This document shows, one piece after another, positions 21,676-34,350 of a stretch of DNA of 64,000 nt. The notes under the pieces were generated by a model. The model was not told the DNA's origin. It worked only from the letters and a program-made list of their open reading frames with translations, and did not search any database. The stretch's first letter is position 1; the number at the start of each line of letters is the position of its first letter. The translations under genes and the position numbers were made by a program. The DNA lies in contig OV050030.1 of the NCBI GenBank assembly GCA_920105625.2, positions 87,601,570-87,665,569 on the forward strand. The letters are read 5' to 3'. The DNA is from Clusia tigrina. Lineage: Eukaryota > Arthropoda > Insecta > Diptera > Clusiidae.

Positions 21676-21961
21676 TGTTAGATTATTATAATTTACAATT
21701 GATCATCTTTATTGATATCGATAATTGTTTTTTGTTTCTTTTGTTACATATGCAATATGTCACTTATGTTAACTTGATTTGTCTCTTCCTTTTGTAACTT
21801 CCGTTTTTACCTTCTCTTTTTTGTTTGCCTTAAGCAACATACATCGTAAAACTTATCTCTGTATTAATTAAATAATATTTTATAATAAAGTAATTTATCT
21901 TAAGGATATAACTCTGGTTTTTATTTCTAAATAGCTTACGCTTAAATCCTCAAGCGTTTCA
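21676..21961 (+). repeat. copia-1 3' LTR
   Basis: 286 bp, starts TGTTAG and ends GCGTTTCA, followed by CTTTC. It differs from the solo LTR at 3906-4191 at a single position (GGATATA here, GGAAATA there). Confidence 0.95.
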
Positions 21962-22139
21962 CTTTCAAATTCTATATATACTTTCTTACATCTACAATAT
22001 ATCATTTTTTAATACACAACAACTTTTTAGGTTAGTAGCCATATGTGAAGAACAAATTTAATTTACATCATATTTACAGCTATTTTTCTTATATTTTCAC
22101 AATTAAAACATTTGTTTAAAATTTAACAGCTCTCTGATC

Positions 22140-22560
22140 CCTTCTTTCTTTTCTTCTCCCTTCACATAAATCACAATATTTTCTCTCTTTAAATGTAGCT
22201 CAATAAATTTTTAATTGTTTTGTTCTGATAACTGAATATGTGGAACTTTCCAACTGATATTTGTAAGTTGTAGTTTTAATTTAATATCTTCCTCTGCAAC
22301 AGTTGAGTGGAAAGCTTTTATATCCGATTTAGAATGCCTTATTCATCATCATATCAGTTCATGTTTTGAATGCAATGTAACTTTATGATAGTCTTCAGAG
22401 AAATCTAGTAACATTTTAAGATGTACACAAAAACTGAAATAGCCATTGGTAAGTACTATTTCTTTAAATGCCCATCCTGCATTCAGGAGCATATCGCCTT
22501 CACTCTGATTTAATGAAAGATGATTTTTCAGATATCGTGTATGATACAAAAATAGATGAT
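22140..22560 (-). pseudogene. Polinton capsid-type (F54H12.2-like) fragment, copy 2
   Basis: The best-preserved version. The minus-strand frame 22349-22549 reads YLKNHLSLNQSEGDMLLNAG, then WAFKEIVLTNGYFSF and LKMLLDFSEDYHKV, ending HSKHELI. After a frameshift it continues with KLKLTNISWKVPHIQLSE and IVIYVKG. The alternation fits a jelly-roll-type structural protein of Polinton/adintovirus-like elements; this is inferred from remembered motifs. The polymerase B remnant on the opposite strand, in the same relative order as in copy 1, supports the assignment. Confidence 0.55.
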
Positions 22561-22778
22561 TTAAGTAAAATGTAATGGAACGCAGATTTAAATAAAGTTA
22601 AAGAAAATATTTTGAGACAAGTGAAGAAGCAACTCAAAGAAGAAACTATTTAAGTAAAAGGCAGCTATTACTAAGTGTGGTTAGTGTATGGGATAAGTCA
22701 CCCAACATCTATTACCTTTTTTTATTCAATTAAATATGCTTATCGCGTGCTGCCACATTGCTAGAATTTTAAACTAAA

Positions 22779-24043
22779 ATGAGTAACTTAAAAACACCGC
22801 CACCTGGTGGGGGGTCCAAAGAAAAATTACTAAATCTTGAATGGCAAAACACAGAATTGCTCGAAAAATCCAAAACTTAGAAAAATTATGCTCATTGTTA
22901 AAAAACAAATTATCTGTAGTCAAAAGTGAGAGTGTAAAACTTAAATCAACCGAAAATTATACCAACATAAAAATTATTGATAACGAAAAGAAGTATGAGA
23001 CTGATGGGGATGAACTAGCCAGAGAGACGGACTGGATCCTCAAAAAGAAAAGACCAGCCAAAAATCGGAAGGCAGAGACCTCTCCTCTCCAAGTGCTAAA
23101 GTGACTGTTACTACTAGTAAAATACCTCGACCTCCTCCAATTGTTGTCAACAGTACAAAAGGTTTTACGAAATTACACACCCAGCTTATTCCAACTATAA
23201 AAAACAAGTTCTTTGTGAAACTTATTAATAATGGTGCATACAGAGTAATAACTTTTGACTCTTCTGACTATCGGGCTGTTACGAAGTTTTTAACTAATGA
23301 AAGTATCCCTTGGTTCAGCTTTGAAGACAAGCAAACCAGGCCAATAAAAGTAATGGTAAAAAATCTGCACCATTCGTGTGACCAGGAATCCATTATAAGT
23401 GATTTGAATAATCAAAGCCTCAAAGTAATTAGTGCTATTAGCAAACTTAAATGGAAGACGAAGGAACCGCTTGTTATGATATGAAGATGTGAAGAAAATT
23501 CACGAAATCAAAAACATTTTAAATACAATTGTAAAGATTGAACCAATAAAATCATCTAACTTCATTCCCCAGTGCAAAAGTTGCCAATCATTCGGCCACA
23601 CAAAAAATGTCTGTGGGAAACCTCCACGATGCGTCAAATGTGCTGGCAAACATATATCTTCAGAGTGCCAAAAGCCAATAGCTGATAAACCCAAATGCTG
23701 CAATTGTGGTGAGTCGCACCCAGCAAATTATCGTGGCTGTATAATTGCGAAAGAATTACAAAAGATCAGATCGAAGAAGACAACTTTTGTTAAAACGAAG
23801 GATCGCGATAATAATCAATTAGCTGCGTCAAAAAATGTCCCCACCAAAATTGGACCATCTACGAGTACCAAAGCAGCAAGCTATGCTCAAATAACGAAAG
23901 TTTCTGCCCCCAAATTTTGCCCCCCAAAGCACCGATGCGCTGTCAATAATCTTGGCAAAGCTAGACCGCCCGGAAAAAATGTTCAAAGCATTGGAATTGC
24001 GCTTGGGAGCCCTGGAGCACAACATGCAATTTTGAAATTATGA
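22779..24043 (+). pseudogene. jockey ORF1 (gag), copy 2
   Basis: Same organisation as in jockey-1: MSNLKT start at about 22779, a frameshift, then frames 22841-23104, 23101-23484 and 23489-24043. The middle frame here is longer than in copy 1 and reads TVTTSKIPRPPPIVV into the PRE_C2HC segment, because copy 1 has an extra base (CAGCTTTATTCC against CAGCTTATTCC). The three zinc knuckles are intact. The break at LVMI/MKKIHEI is shared with copy 1. Confidence 0.88.
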
Positions 24044-26670
24044 CTGATTTTCTAAGACTGATTTTATGGAACGCAAATGGTTTAGCCAAACACAAAAATG
24101 AGCTGAAAGTCGTGCTGAACAATGAAGATATTGATATATGCTTAATTTCTGAAACTCATTTTACTAAGCAATCGCATGTGTCCTTTAAAAATACGCGCTT
24201 TACCATACAATACATCCTGACAATTGGGCAAGGAATGGTAGCGCAGTCATAATCAAAAGCTCCATTAAACATCACTTGGAGGACCAAATCAGCAATCAGC
24301 ACAAATGAGTTTCAAACCACATCCGTTTCCGTTGAAACTTCCAAACAACCACTGGTTCTAACTGCTCTATATAGTCCACCTAGGCACCAGTTGAAATATG
24401 AAGACTATTTGTCTCTTTTTAATTGGAGGCGACTTCAACGCAAAACATACGTTTTGGGACTCAAGGCAAACCACGACAAAAGGAAGAGAATTATTCAAAG
24501 CCATGCAGCGTATATGTTCTAATTCAATTTCAACTGGTAAACCAACATATTGGCCATCGGATACTAGCAAAGTACCAGACTTAATTGACTTCTTTGTCTA
24601 CAAAAATATTCCTGCAGCGCAGGATTTGATCAGATTTCTGACCATTCGCCGGTGCAATTGGTAATTTCCCAAACCCCAGCATTAAATCAAAGCACATCAA
24701 TGTTAGTAAATGCTTGTACTGACTGGAATTACTTTCAGGTGCAGCTAGAACAATTAGCCAAGTTTGATTCTATTGTTACCAGTGAGCAACTTGATGATGC
24801 TGTACTCCACTTTACACAGCAAATACAGATGGCAGCGTGGAATAGTACGCCCACACTAAGACTTGTTCTGCACGGGAAAAAGTATCCACCTTTTATTAAG
24901 AGCTTAATTGCAAAGAAACGGAAGCTACGGAAACGTTGGCAACAAACCAGATCTCCAGCAATCAAATCGAATTTAAACTTAGCCAGTAAACATTTACACA
25001 CAGCAATCAAGTCATTCAATAAAGACACATTTAATCGATTTCTGATGGATCTTACAGCTGACAAGACGACAGAGTACTCTTTGTGGAAGGCGGCTAAATC
25101 ATTCAGCAAGCCAATACAACACTGTGCTCCAGTTAAAATCAACGATACACTGTGGGCCAAAACAAGCGCATAAAAAGCAAAGTTGTTTGCTGAACATCTT
25201 GAAAAGACCTTTAGTCCAAATGAAGGAAATGATGAAATAGTGATTAATGAAAATTGGCTTGAGTGCGATACCCACATTACTCAAGTAACTCCCGAAGAAG
25301 TTGGTAGGCAAATTCATAAAATGAAACTAAAAAAAGCGCCAGGATTTGACTTAATAACGACGGAAGATCTTCGTAAACTGCCAAATAATTGCGTATTTTA
25401 TCTGTCTGCTTTAATTAATATGTGCTTCAGGCTGAAGCATGTTCCTATATATTGGAAATTCGCAGAGGTAATCATGGTACCCAAGCCTGGGAAATCACTC
25501 AACGACGTATCATCGTATAGGCCAATATCCTTACTGCCAGCAATGTTAAAACTATTTGAAAAATTGCTTTTAACGCGCTTAATGCCAATAATTGAGAATA
25601 AAAAATTGATTCCCGCTCACCAGTTTGGTTTTAGGAAAAATCATTCGACAACTGTTCAAATCCACAGAGTTGTGAATATGGTCGAAAATGCGTTGGAAGG
25701 GAAAAAACTGTGTTCCGCCGCCTTCCTAGAAGTTTCACAAGCTTTCGATAAGGTGAGGCATGCAGGTCTATTACAAAAGCTGCGGATATTGTTGCCAATG
25801 CAATATTGCGAGGTGCTTTCATCATACCTTGATGACAGGTACTTTAGTGTTAAGTACGAAAACGCCTATTCTTCTTTGAAAAAAATTAGTGCTGGTGTAC
25901 CGCATGGGAGCATCCTGGGGCCTCTGCTGTACCTCCTGTATACATACGACCTACCAACAGCAAATCAGCAAGTAACCGCAACATTTGCGGACGATACTGG
26001 AGTTCTGGCTACAGGTAACACTATCGAAGACGCGACGGCTAAGCTACAAGAGACTGTTAATTGTATTGCTTCATGGGCTACGAAATGGCGCGTTAAGTTA
26101 AACAAAACCAATTCAGCGCATATAGTTTTTTCACTGAAAAATATACCTTCCAAACCGATTTTCATGGATGAGTTAATAATCCCACATGTCAACGAAGCCA
26201 AATACCTGGGTATTACACTCGACGCCAAATTGCGCTGGAAAGCTCACGTAAAGAAAAAACGAGAGGAGCTTGACCTGAAACTCAACAAATTGTACCACCT
26301 TATTGGCAGACACTCTACCCTGTCAATTCACAACAAACTATTTATGTATAAACAAATACTGAAGCCGACCTGGACCTATGGCATCCCATTTTGGGGATGT
26401 GCTAGTGAAATAAACATTGCCACTATCCAACGTTTTCAAAATAAAGTGCTGCGATGTATTGTTAATGCACCATACTATGTTAGAAAGAGCGATCTCCATC
26501 GTGATCTTGGCATGCCTACTGTCACTGATGTGACAAAAAAATTTGCCATTTCTCACAAACAGCGACTGAAATCGCATGTCAACGTTGCAGCATCCAGTTT
26601 ACTTCTGATGACTTCGCAGCGTAGGCGGCTAAAACGGAAAACATTGTCAGACCTAATGGAACTCGAGTAG
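24040..26670 (+). pseudogene. jockey ORF2 (endonuclease-RT), copy 2
   Basis: The endonuclease part shares the frameshifts of copy 1 and in addition has the 23-bp deletion near 24420, which fuses MKTICLFLIGGDFNAKH. The RT frame 25183-26670 is open over 495 codons with PISLLPAMLKLFEKLL and FADD (TATFADDTGVLA). The conserved GVPQGS box reads GVPHGS here, a change that would be expected to weaken RT activity. Many substitutions in the last third distinguish it from copy 1. Confidence 0.9.
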
Positions 26671-26904
26671 CCGATATTTTATTTATATGTTATATGTTAG
26701 CATGTACATAAAATACTTAACGCTTTTCTTTTAATTTGTTTAATTTATTCGAACAAAATTGCTAGTTAGTATTACCAGTATTTACTAGGTGCAATTATAA
26801 AACGTTTCTGTATATGGTATAAGAATCGTTAATAAAAAAAAAAATTCAATAAAAAATTAAGTAGAAGGTCTCATAAAAGCAAAATATTTCATAGAATTAA
26901 AAGG

Positions 26905-27330
26905 AATTACTTTATTGTTTTATTGTGTCTAGCAGAAAGTGCACCAAAACGAGTTACGTTTACATTTTACACTACACGACTTAGAACATTCGCTTTCGCA
27001 TTTCACAGGCACAGGCTACATTGAAGTCAGACATTGGATAGAGGATTTTTAATATAATGCGTTGACTGTGAATTGGAACGATTTACAAAAGTTTGTGTAC
27101 GTTAAGCTGTTGCTTAAGGGGCAGCTAGAGTATTTGCGATTGGAAGTCTCTAAAAGCGGCCCTCAGCAAGGAGATTGAGGTTAACGCGCTCTACGGGATC
27201 AATAAAAGAAAGCGACAGAAACGCGTGTACTTATATTGCCTAATGGAGATTAGCAAAGCAATAAGCCTGGATCAGTACTAAATCATCTCCCCTTATCTGC
27301 GGTAACGTTGTTATGTAGTTCTTTCGTTTA
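26905..27330 (+). repeat. Unassigned block, copy 2 of 12213-12640
   Basis: Homologous to 12213-12640 but lacks CATTCATCAGAATCCAGTAA after GGCAGCTAGAG. No recognised coding content. It precedes the start codon of the I-like ORF1. Confidence 0.45.
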
Positions 27331-27400
27331 TCCAAATTCGCTCAAAAAAAGATACACCAACTAATTATCTCCATTTATTTTCAAATAACTCTAAGCCACC

Positions 27401-28408
27401 ATGGCCTCCGAATCTGGAGGACGTAGCTATTACTCTATCCTCGACAATAATAAAAAGAGAAGTATAATTCAAAACAACCCTTTAGACAGCCCAACATTAG
27501 TCAAGCAAAAGAAAAAAAATTTGACAAAAACCAATAAGTGTCTAAAGTACATTCTCGTAAAAAATACAGACGAAAGGAAACCAATAAAAAACTTTTGCAT
27601 GTTCATAGTGTCAAAAGCCATAGAAAAACCCCCCTCACCTCCTACACCCGAGAAGGACGACTTCTAAGTCTTACGAGCAGTGAAGTACAAGCAAACCGAT
27701 TTTTGAAAGCAACAAAACTTTCAGACATCTGCAAGATAAAAACTCAGTTACACACTACACTTAACACAATTAAAGGAGTAGTCTAATCTAGAACACGGGC
27801 ACAATTAAGTACCGAGGAAATAGTTGAAGGCCTGAAAGAACAAAATGTAGTTGATTGTAAAAAAATAAATAATTTAGTTAATGGCAACGTGATTAATTCC
27901 CCACTTCATATACTTGTCTTCAATTCATACGACTTACCTAACGAGATGGATATTGGATGGGAAAAAGCCACAATCGAACCCTACATTCCTGCACCAATGC
28001 AGTGTAAAAACTGTTTCCTTATCGGATACACCAAAACCCACTGCAAAACTGGAAAAAATGCGTTGTGTGCTCTGGCAGCGAACTACCTGCACCAAAGACG
28101 AGTGCATCAATTGTAAAAATCAACATCGCTCAAACAACAAAAATTGCCCTACATTTAAAAAACCACAAACAATTCTAAAAGAAAAAAACATAAAATAAAT
28201 GCTCTTTCGCGAAGCAGCACAAAAAATAAACGAAACTCAAAACAACTTTGAAAAAGACTGTCCCTGCTGTAAAATAAAAAACACAATCAATATAAACATC
28301 TCTCTCCCAAATACAGTATCACAAAATAAACTATCAAATTCGCCCTCCACAAACTCTCCTACTCAAGAAAAACCAGTTCCCACTCCCCTTCTAATGCAAA
28401 CAAAATAA
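27401..28408 (+). pseudogene. I-like non-LTR element ORF1, copy 2
   Basis: The start ATG at 27401 has an optimal context (GCCACCATGG) and opens MASESGGRSYYSILDNN. The frame ends at 27667 and the protein continues in frames 27889-28116, 27914-28198 and 28199-28408. The zinc-knuckle segment is IPAPMQCKNCFLIGYTKTHC, where the histidine position GHTK of copy 1 is GYTK; a second cluster CINCKNQHRSNNKNC follows. The protein would be the RNA-binding gag of an I-clade-like element. Several stops and shifts make it inactive. Confidence 0.72.
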
Positions 28409-28939
28409 AAAGAATGAATCTCATTTTAATACCTAATCGTTACACTTACGTAACCCTGTAACTCAATTACCCATCACAACTACAACAAATACTAATATTT
28501 CCTCACCTGACAGCTCTTATGTCTTATGTCACAACAAAAGAGCAAAACACAAACTCAAAAAAGGCATCTATAACTCTAATTCCGATTCAAGCTCTGATTC
28601 ATAAAAAGCCATTTCTAATTCATATACTTGTGAGCTGTGTAATTAAGAGAATCCTACCCTTATTATTGTTCTTTATATTCTCTAGTTATTATCAACGGAT
28701 ACCTCAACAACTATACTGAACTCCAGCTTCTGATTCGGAAAAAGCCCCCTTCAATTATTAGTTTACAGGAAACTAACCAACGCAATTACTCCTTTTATGG
28801 AAAAAACTTATACAAACATCAACGAACACGCACGTGGAGGTGTGGGTTTACTAATCGAATCGTCTTTACAACATAAATTAATACACATAAACTAAAAAAT
28901 CTTAGCAATTGGCATTGAAATAACTTCAACCATCTCTTT

Positions 28940-31900
28940 CATACATTTCTGCCAACGAACAAATATTGTCATCTGACTTAAACACACTTATTAATAACAT
29001 AAATAAGTCATTTGTGTTATTGGGAGATTGCAATGCCTGCAGTACCTTATATGGTCCAAATAATGCAATAAAAATGGAAATTTGATATCGAAATTTATCA
29101 AAGAGAACAACCTCATCCTACTCAACGACCATTCGGCTACTTACTTCTCAACAAAACGCATATTTACAAATATTGACCTGACTATAACCTCTTCTCTATT
29201 ATAACTAAACTTCAACTGTCATACTGAGCCTCATATTTACGGAAGTTACCACTTTCCTATATCCATAGAAATGTTTCCCCACCAACAAAAACCTTATTAC
29301 CATAACCGAAACACACAATTTAAGACTGATTCCACTGACTGGGAATACTTCCGTTTAACCTTAAATACAAACCTTAGTAACCATCCAACCTCTAACAACA
29401 TAAAACAAAAAAGATTGGTAAATATCAAACACATATAAAAATGTCAGCCAACCGAACCAACCCAAAAAAGAGGCAACAAATCTGGAAAATACGTTTGTTG
29501 GTGAAATCCAACATTAGCTTCTTTTCAAAAAGAGAAAAGGATACTTTGTAAAAAATCGAAATAAAATCCATCACTAGAAAATGTCCTCAACTACAAAAGA
29601 GCTAATGCTGGATTCAAACGTGAATTCAAAGATGCGAAAAGAATATCTTTCTTCAAACTTCCAAGTGACATACGCCTTTCCACTCCCTTACCAAAACTAT
29701 GGGACCTAATCAAAATCTTATATCGTGTAAATTAGAAGAACCAAAATCCGCTCAATTCTATCTTCAGACGGATAAATATATATACACGTATATATAATAT
29801 TTTTTCCAATTTCTGCTCTTCTTACTCTAATGATTCGAATTTAGCCACAGAATTCCAGAAGCAAAAAAGCGTACCGAAAATCAAATCAACTTACAATACA
29901 GTTTAGGCAATCACTCCAAACAAATTCAACAACCATTTTCACTCCTTGAATTAAAATCTTGCCTATCGTCACTTAAAGGAAAAACTCCTGGTGTGGACCA
30001 ACTTTCATATCCTATAATAAAAACCTATCTAATGACGGCAAAGATATTCTCTGTAAAATTTTCAGTGAAATGAAATGTTTGAAAACAGCGTAATTCCACA
30101 ACAATGGAAACTTGCGTCTATTGTACCGATATGCAAGCCAAACAAACAAAAATCCCATGTTGAAGGTTACAGACCCATTTCCCTCCCTCCGTGTATGTCC
30201 AAAATTATAGAAAAGATGACTTAACGAAGGATTATGTGGTTCTTATCTGAAAACGACTGCTAACTAACAAGCAGTCGGCTTTTAGATCAGGGAAAAGTAC
30301 AACTGATACCCTACTTACATTAGAAGAACTTTCTTCCAATACCATCTCAACCCATAATCACCTTTCGATCTTATCCTTAGACCTTGAAAAAGCGTTCGAC
30401 AGAATCGGTATTCACGGAGTTATTGATCAATTGTTAAATTGGAAACTAGGTCCAAAGATCATCGGGTTCGTGAAAAGCTTCCTTTCCAATAGAAAAATCC
30501 GAACAAAAATAGGTTATATCTAGTCCTATCCACGACCATTACATAATGGCATCCCTCACGGCTCTCCTCTGTCAGTCATATTATTTTTAATAGCAATGAA
30601 TAAAATTTCCAACATCATATACAATAAGAAATACTTTAATCATGCTATCTATGCAGACGACTTATGCATATTTGACCAATATAAACGAGAGGACAAACTC
30701 CTAAGCAAGCTAGACTCCTTATATAATATTATTCAGGATTGGCGTTCCTACAGTGGTGCTAAGATATCATTAAGAAAATCAAAGTTCTCGCATATTTGCA
30801 AAAAAATCAATTGTACTCCAACCCAAATTCATCTAAATGGCAACCATATCCAATATGTCGATAATTTGAAAATATTAGGTCTTATTTTCATTAAAAAATA
30901 TTTCTGGAACGAACATGTGAACTATCTTTGTAACAATTTATTGATGAGATTAAATTTAATAAAAAGTTATTGGAATGTAAAACTTGAATGTCACATTAAC
31001 TCCTTAGTCTACATTGTAAAAACTATTATCCTTTCAAAATAGATTATGGTCTAGTTTTATATGGCCATACATCCAAAAGAAATCTCAAAAAATTTAAATT
31101 AATTTATCACAATGCAACAAGATTGGCATTGGGTGCTTTTCCTGAAAAATAAAATACAGCAATTCAAAGAATCATTAATTCTGGAACCCGCAATAATATA
31201 TACCCTAACCCAATCATCCAACCCCAATTACCCTCTTTCCCATGGCATCATATACCAAATTCTACAAACACTGAATTACATATCTTCGAAAAAAGAGACA
31301 CAAATGCAGAAACCTTCATCAAGCTCTTTGCTGAACCTCGCCATAAGTTTAAAAATTGGAAAGCCATAATTACTGTTGGCTCAAAAACTGATGCGATCAC
31401 AGCTTACAATATTGTCGATGAATTCAATAATGTTAAAAGAAAAATCCTGTTATCATCCCACGCCTCTATTTTCTCAGCAGACGCTGGAGCTATTCTATTC
31501 GTCACAAAGTTTGCCCATAATTCCAAATCCTAATACATTATTTTTACAGATTCACTTTCTAAAATTAAAGCTATCCATAACACAAATACGAGAAATTTTC
31601 ACCAGAAACAACAACATAAAAAATCGCCTGGATCCCAAGTCACATTGGCATAATCCGCAACACGATGGCTGACGAGGCAGCAAAGCTAGCAACGAAATCT
31701 CTCCTCCACCTATAATTGACTTATAACAGAAATATATCCGGAACACTATCAATACTAGATTCTAATTGGAATGACTTAAAACAAACCCACTATAAATTCA
31801 TCAATATCAATAGAAAACCTCCGCAATACCCAATGTCAATATGCCGCCGACAAATAGTAAACTAATAATAGAATTTATTCACCAAAGACCAACCGTCAAT

Positions 31901-32060
31901 ATGCCGATTTTGAAGCACCGAAAACTCACCATAACACATCTATGGCAAATGCCTACAGATTAATAAAATTATTCATAACCTTTACAGCCAAAATATCACA
32001 CACCTTTTAATTGAACCTACTTATATAAACAGAAAAACTCTCAATAGCAACATAAAACGA
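28940..32060 (+). pseudogene. I-like ORF2 (endonuclease, RT, RNase H), heavily decayed
   Basis: Frames are very broken, but the order of domains is clear. The endonuclease piece FVLLGDCNACSTLYGPNNA is at about 29008. The RT core includes FRSGKSTTDTLLTLEEL (about 30280), LSLDLEKAFDRI (about 30376), HGIPHGSPLSVILFL and the catalytic box AIYADDLCIF in the open frame 30596-31042. An RNase H remnant follows: IIFTDSLSKIKAIHN (about 31540) and MADEAAKLATKSL (about 31665). RT followed by RNase H fits the I clade or a relative. The 3' end is not sharply defined but lies before about 32090. Confidence 0.72.
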
Positions 32061-32269
32061 GCACAGAAATCTGAAGTCGGGTTATACCGATTTCGAAATA
32101 CCCTTTACCTTTTCTTGTGCGTCCGAGTTCAACAATGGGAATGTTATCTTCATAAATCATCATTAGGAGCATATCTACGGTAATTTTCGGTAGGGTACCT
32201 TATTTGGGTACCTTATATTGATTATATCGACCCCATTTCTTGTGTATGGCTTTGTAGAGTTAATATAAC

Positions 32270-33424
32270 AACTAACGTAAAATTTTATCTAAAAATGTTG
32301 TATAGGTCGTAAGTTATAATAATATGTCAAGTAGTGTGCATGACTCTAAAAATAACAGTCCCATTTTTTGTGTGGGGTTTAATGTTAGTACCCGCAACCA
32401 TCCTGTGAAATTTCGTTCATGTATCTTGAATAAGAACCTAGTAATGATTTTTGTTAATTGTGGGCGTGGCAGTAGTAATAATCTGCACATATTCGGAAGG
32501 CATGCTAGTACAGACCCAATGTTTACAGCTACCAATTTGTATTCATATATCATCCCTAGAAGCATCGATAGGGTAATTGTCTTTAAGTGGGGTCCCCAAA
32601 GTTCATTATATGGGAGGGAGCCGTATCCTATATTTGAGTGACCATAATTCCATATACGTACTAATATAAAATTTCGTCCAAAAATATTGTATAGGTCGTA
32701 AGTAAGAATAATATGTCAATAGTGGGCGTGGCTGTAAAAATAATTCGCACATTTTTTTTGTGGTGTTTAATGTTACTACGCGAAACAGTCCTGTGAAATT
32801 TCGTTGATAAATCTTTAGTAGGAACACAGTAATGATTTTTGGCTAGTTGTGGGCGTGGCAGCTGTATTATGGTCTCCATATTCTGCACACGACACATCTG
32901 CCAATTTTTATTGCGATTGCATCAATATGCGCATGGGTAGACTAATTTTAATTTTAGACCCGAAAGTTCCTTATATCAAAAGTGGGCGTGTCTTTCACTG
33001 ATCAACCTTATTTGTTGCAAATGGCTTTATAATGTTCGCATGCTCCTTCCTGTAAAATTTCGTCCGTAAATTTCTTTAGTTATTAATATTTGTTAATAGT
33101 GGGCGTGGCAGTTAATATATACCGCCCACTTTTTGCACAGTGTTTAGTAGGACCCAGATCTCCATAACTGCCAAATTGCGTCACGATTCCGTCAATTGGA
33201 CCGAAGTTATAGTCATTTTTAAAAAGGGGAAAAAGTTCCTTATAAGGGAGGTAGGCGTGGTCTTTGTCCAAATCGGCCCCTATAGCAATCTGATTCTGTA
33301 TCTTTGTCCAGACTATACTTGTACAAAATTTCATTAAGAGGGCTCTAGTGTTGTAGAAAAAAAGTGGCCACAGACGAACGGACAAAATAATTGCTTTGAA
33401 AGATGATTCTGATCATATCTGTAT
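32270..33424 (+). repeat. Degenerate tandem array of ~130-bp modules with GTGGGCGTGGC core
   Basis: The core TGGGCGTGGC or a variant occurs at about 32335, 32461, 32588, 32723, 32850, 32983, 33100 and 33252, that is every 117-152 bp. It is often preceded by TGTAAAATTTCGTCC-like sequence some 50-60 bp earlier. The last module runs into the GGCCACAGACGAACGGAC tail shared with 15026-15215. The array has no credible gene; the open frames crossing it (for example 32324-32641) are accidental. After it, 33425-33595 is AT-rich with a small palindromic stretch (CCTTTTTTAAAGG). Confidence 0.7.
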
Positions 33425-33595
33425 ATATACTCGTACGTCCATACGTACCACGCCTCCTTCTTGACATTGCAACCCCTCTGAAAATCATAAAATTAGTATA
33501 CCCTATTTACCTTTTTTAAAGGTAGAAGGTATAATAAAATTGTTCTTTGAAATTTGATATAATACAATTTAATCTAAGATATTTTCAATATATTA

Positions 33596-34066
33596 CACTA
33601 TTTTTCAAAATAAAATTTTTTTTCATGTGCATTTGATGAGAGGTTCTTATGTATTTTCATCTGCTGAATTCGAAAATATTGTAATTTTTGTACTTTTTCG
33701 ACCTTTTTCACGTGACAAATCATATCTCGAGCTAGAAATGTCCGATTGGGTCGTTCTTGGTACCCAGTACAAGGTATTGAGATGACGAACAAACATATAA
33801 TCGTTGATTGGTAAAGCGGTTCAAAATATATCGATGAAAATAGGGCACATTTTCAAAAAAATAATATTTTACAGTGATTCTGTGCCGCCGGAAAAGTACA
33901 AATCGTTGAAAAAACGTCTGGTTTCTCTTCACGTACGTAAAGATGATACTTTAACGTAAGAACTAAGACCAACTAAAAGAAAATCGACCGAAAAATGATA
34001 AAGTTAGAAGCAATTGAGTGAATAAATCCAAATCCCATATTTTCCGAATATTTTATTTTTTTCGAC
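33596..34066 (+). repeat. Left long terminal inverted repeat
   Basis: About 471 bp, inverted copy of 35775-36285. It lacks about 35 bp found in the right arm near 36165-36205 and ends inward at TTTTTTTCGAC. Confidence 0.88.
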
Positions 34067-34350
34067 AATTTATGTGTTGTTTGTTTCGTTAAGTTTGTTT
34101 TTAAAGGAACCGTTATTCCTTATGTGTTATAGACATCAGAAATTTGGTTCTTAGCTTGTTAATATTGTTTTGTTAATTCAGTCTGTGAGGAAAAACACTG
34201 CGGCGAGTTAATGAGTGAGTAATATATTAATTTGTAATTTTTGTAACATATATTTTTTTCACCTAGAAATAAACACATGCACACGTGTCGGTTGTTTGTC
34301 GGTTGTTTGTATAAATTTGATTGAAATTATATTTCATTGTGTTCGCCAAA

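Larger units (their letters stand above)
17498..21961 (+). mobile_element. copia-1, full-length Ty1/copia retrotransposon
   Basis: A 4464-bp element with 286-bp LTRs (17498-17783 and 21676-21961) and the 5-bp duplication CTTTC (17493-17497 and 21962-21966). The LTRs differ at about 14 positions by hand count (near 5 percent). The primer site is at 17784-17799 and a polypurine tract AAGGAGGAG precedes the 3' LTR. It encodes gag, protease, integrase, RT and RNase H in the copia order, broken by frameshifts. Confidence 0.95.
22662..26856 (+). mobile_element. jockey-2 non-LTR retrotransposon
   Basis: Homologue of jockey-1. The left flank ends TTAAGTAAAAGG (22650-22661). The right end has an A-rich tail and then TTAAGTAGAAGG (26857-26868), an imperfect target duplication with one change. 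About 40 bp after this (to about 26905) are absent at the matching place in copy 1. A 23-bp deletion near 24420 is private to this copy. Confidence 0.92.
15284..28942 (+). repeat. Duplicated block, copy 2
   Basis: Second copy of the block at 291-14242, in direct orientation. It contains the ATPase and polymerase B remnants, the complete copia-1 element at the site of the copy-1 solo LTR, the capsid-like fragment without the hAT insertion, jockey-2 and the I-like ORF1. At 15289-15293 the BEL-1 target ATCAT is present once and uninterrupted. The I-like element continues beyond 28942, unlike in copy 1. Confidence 0.9.

Noticed and set aside
27401..27667. A small host gene with optimal start context
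   Set aside because: The same sequence minus its start occurs in copy 1 and continues into zinc-knuckle gag frames, so it is ORF1 of the I-like element.
32324..32641. 105-codon frame in the module array
   Set aside because: It crosses repeat modules, has no domain signature and its translation is not preserved in neighbouring modules.
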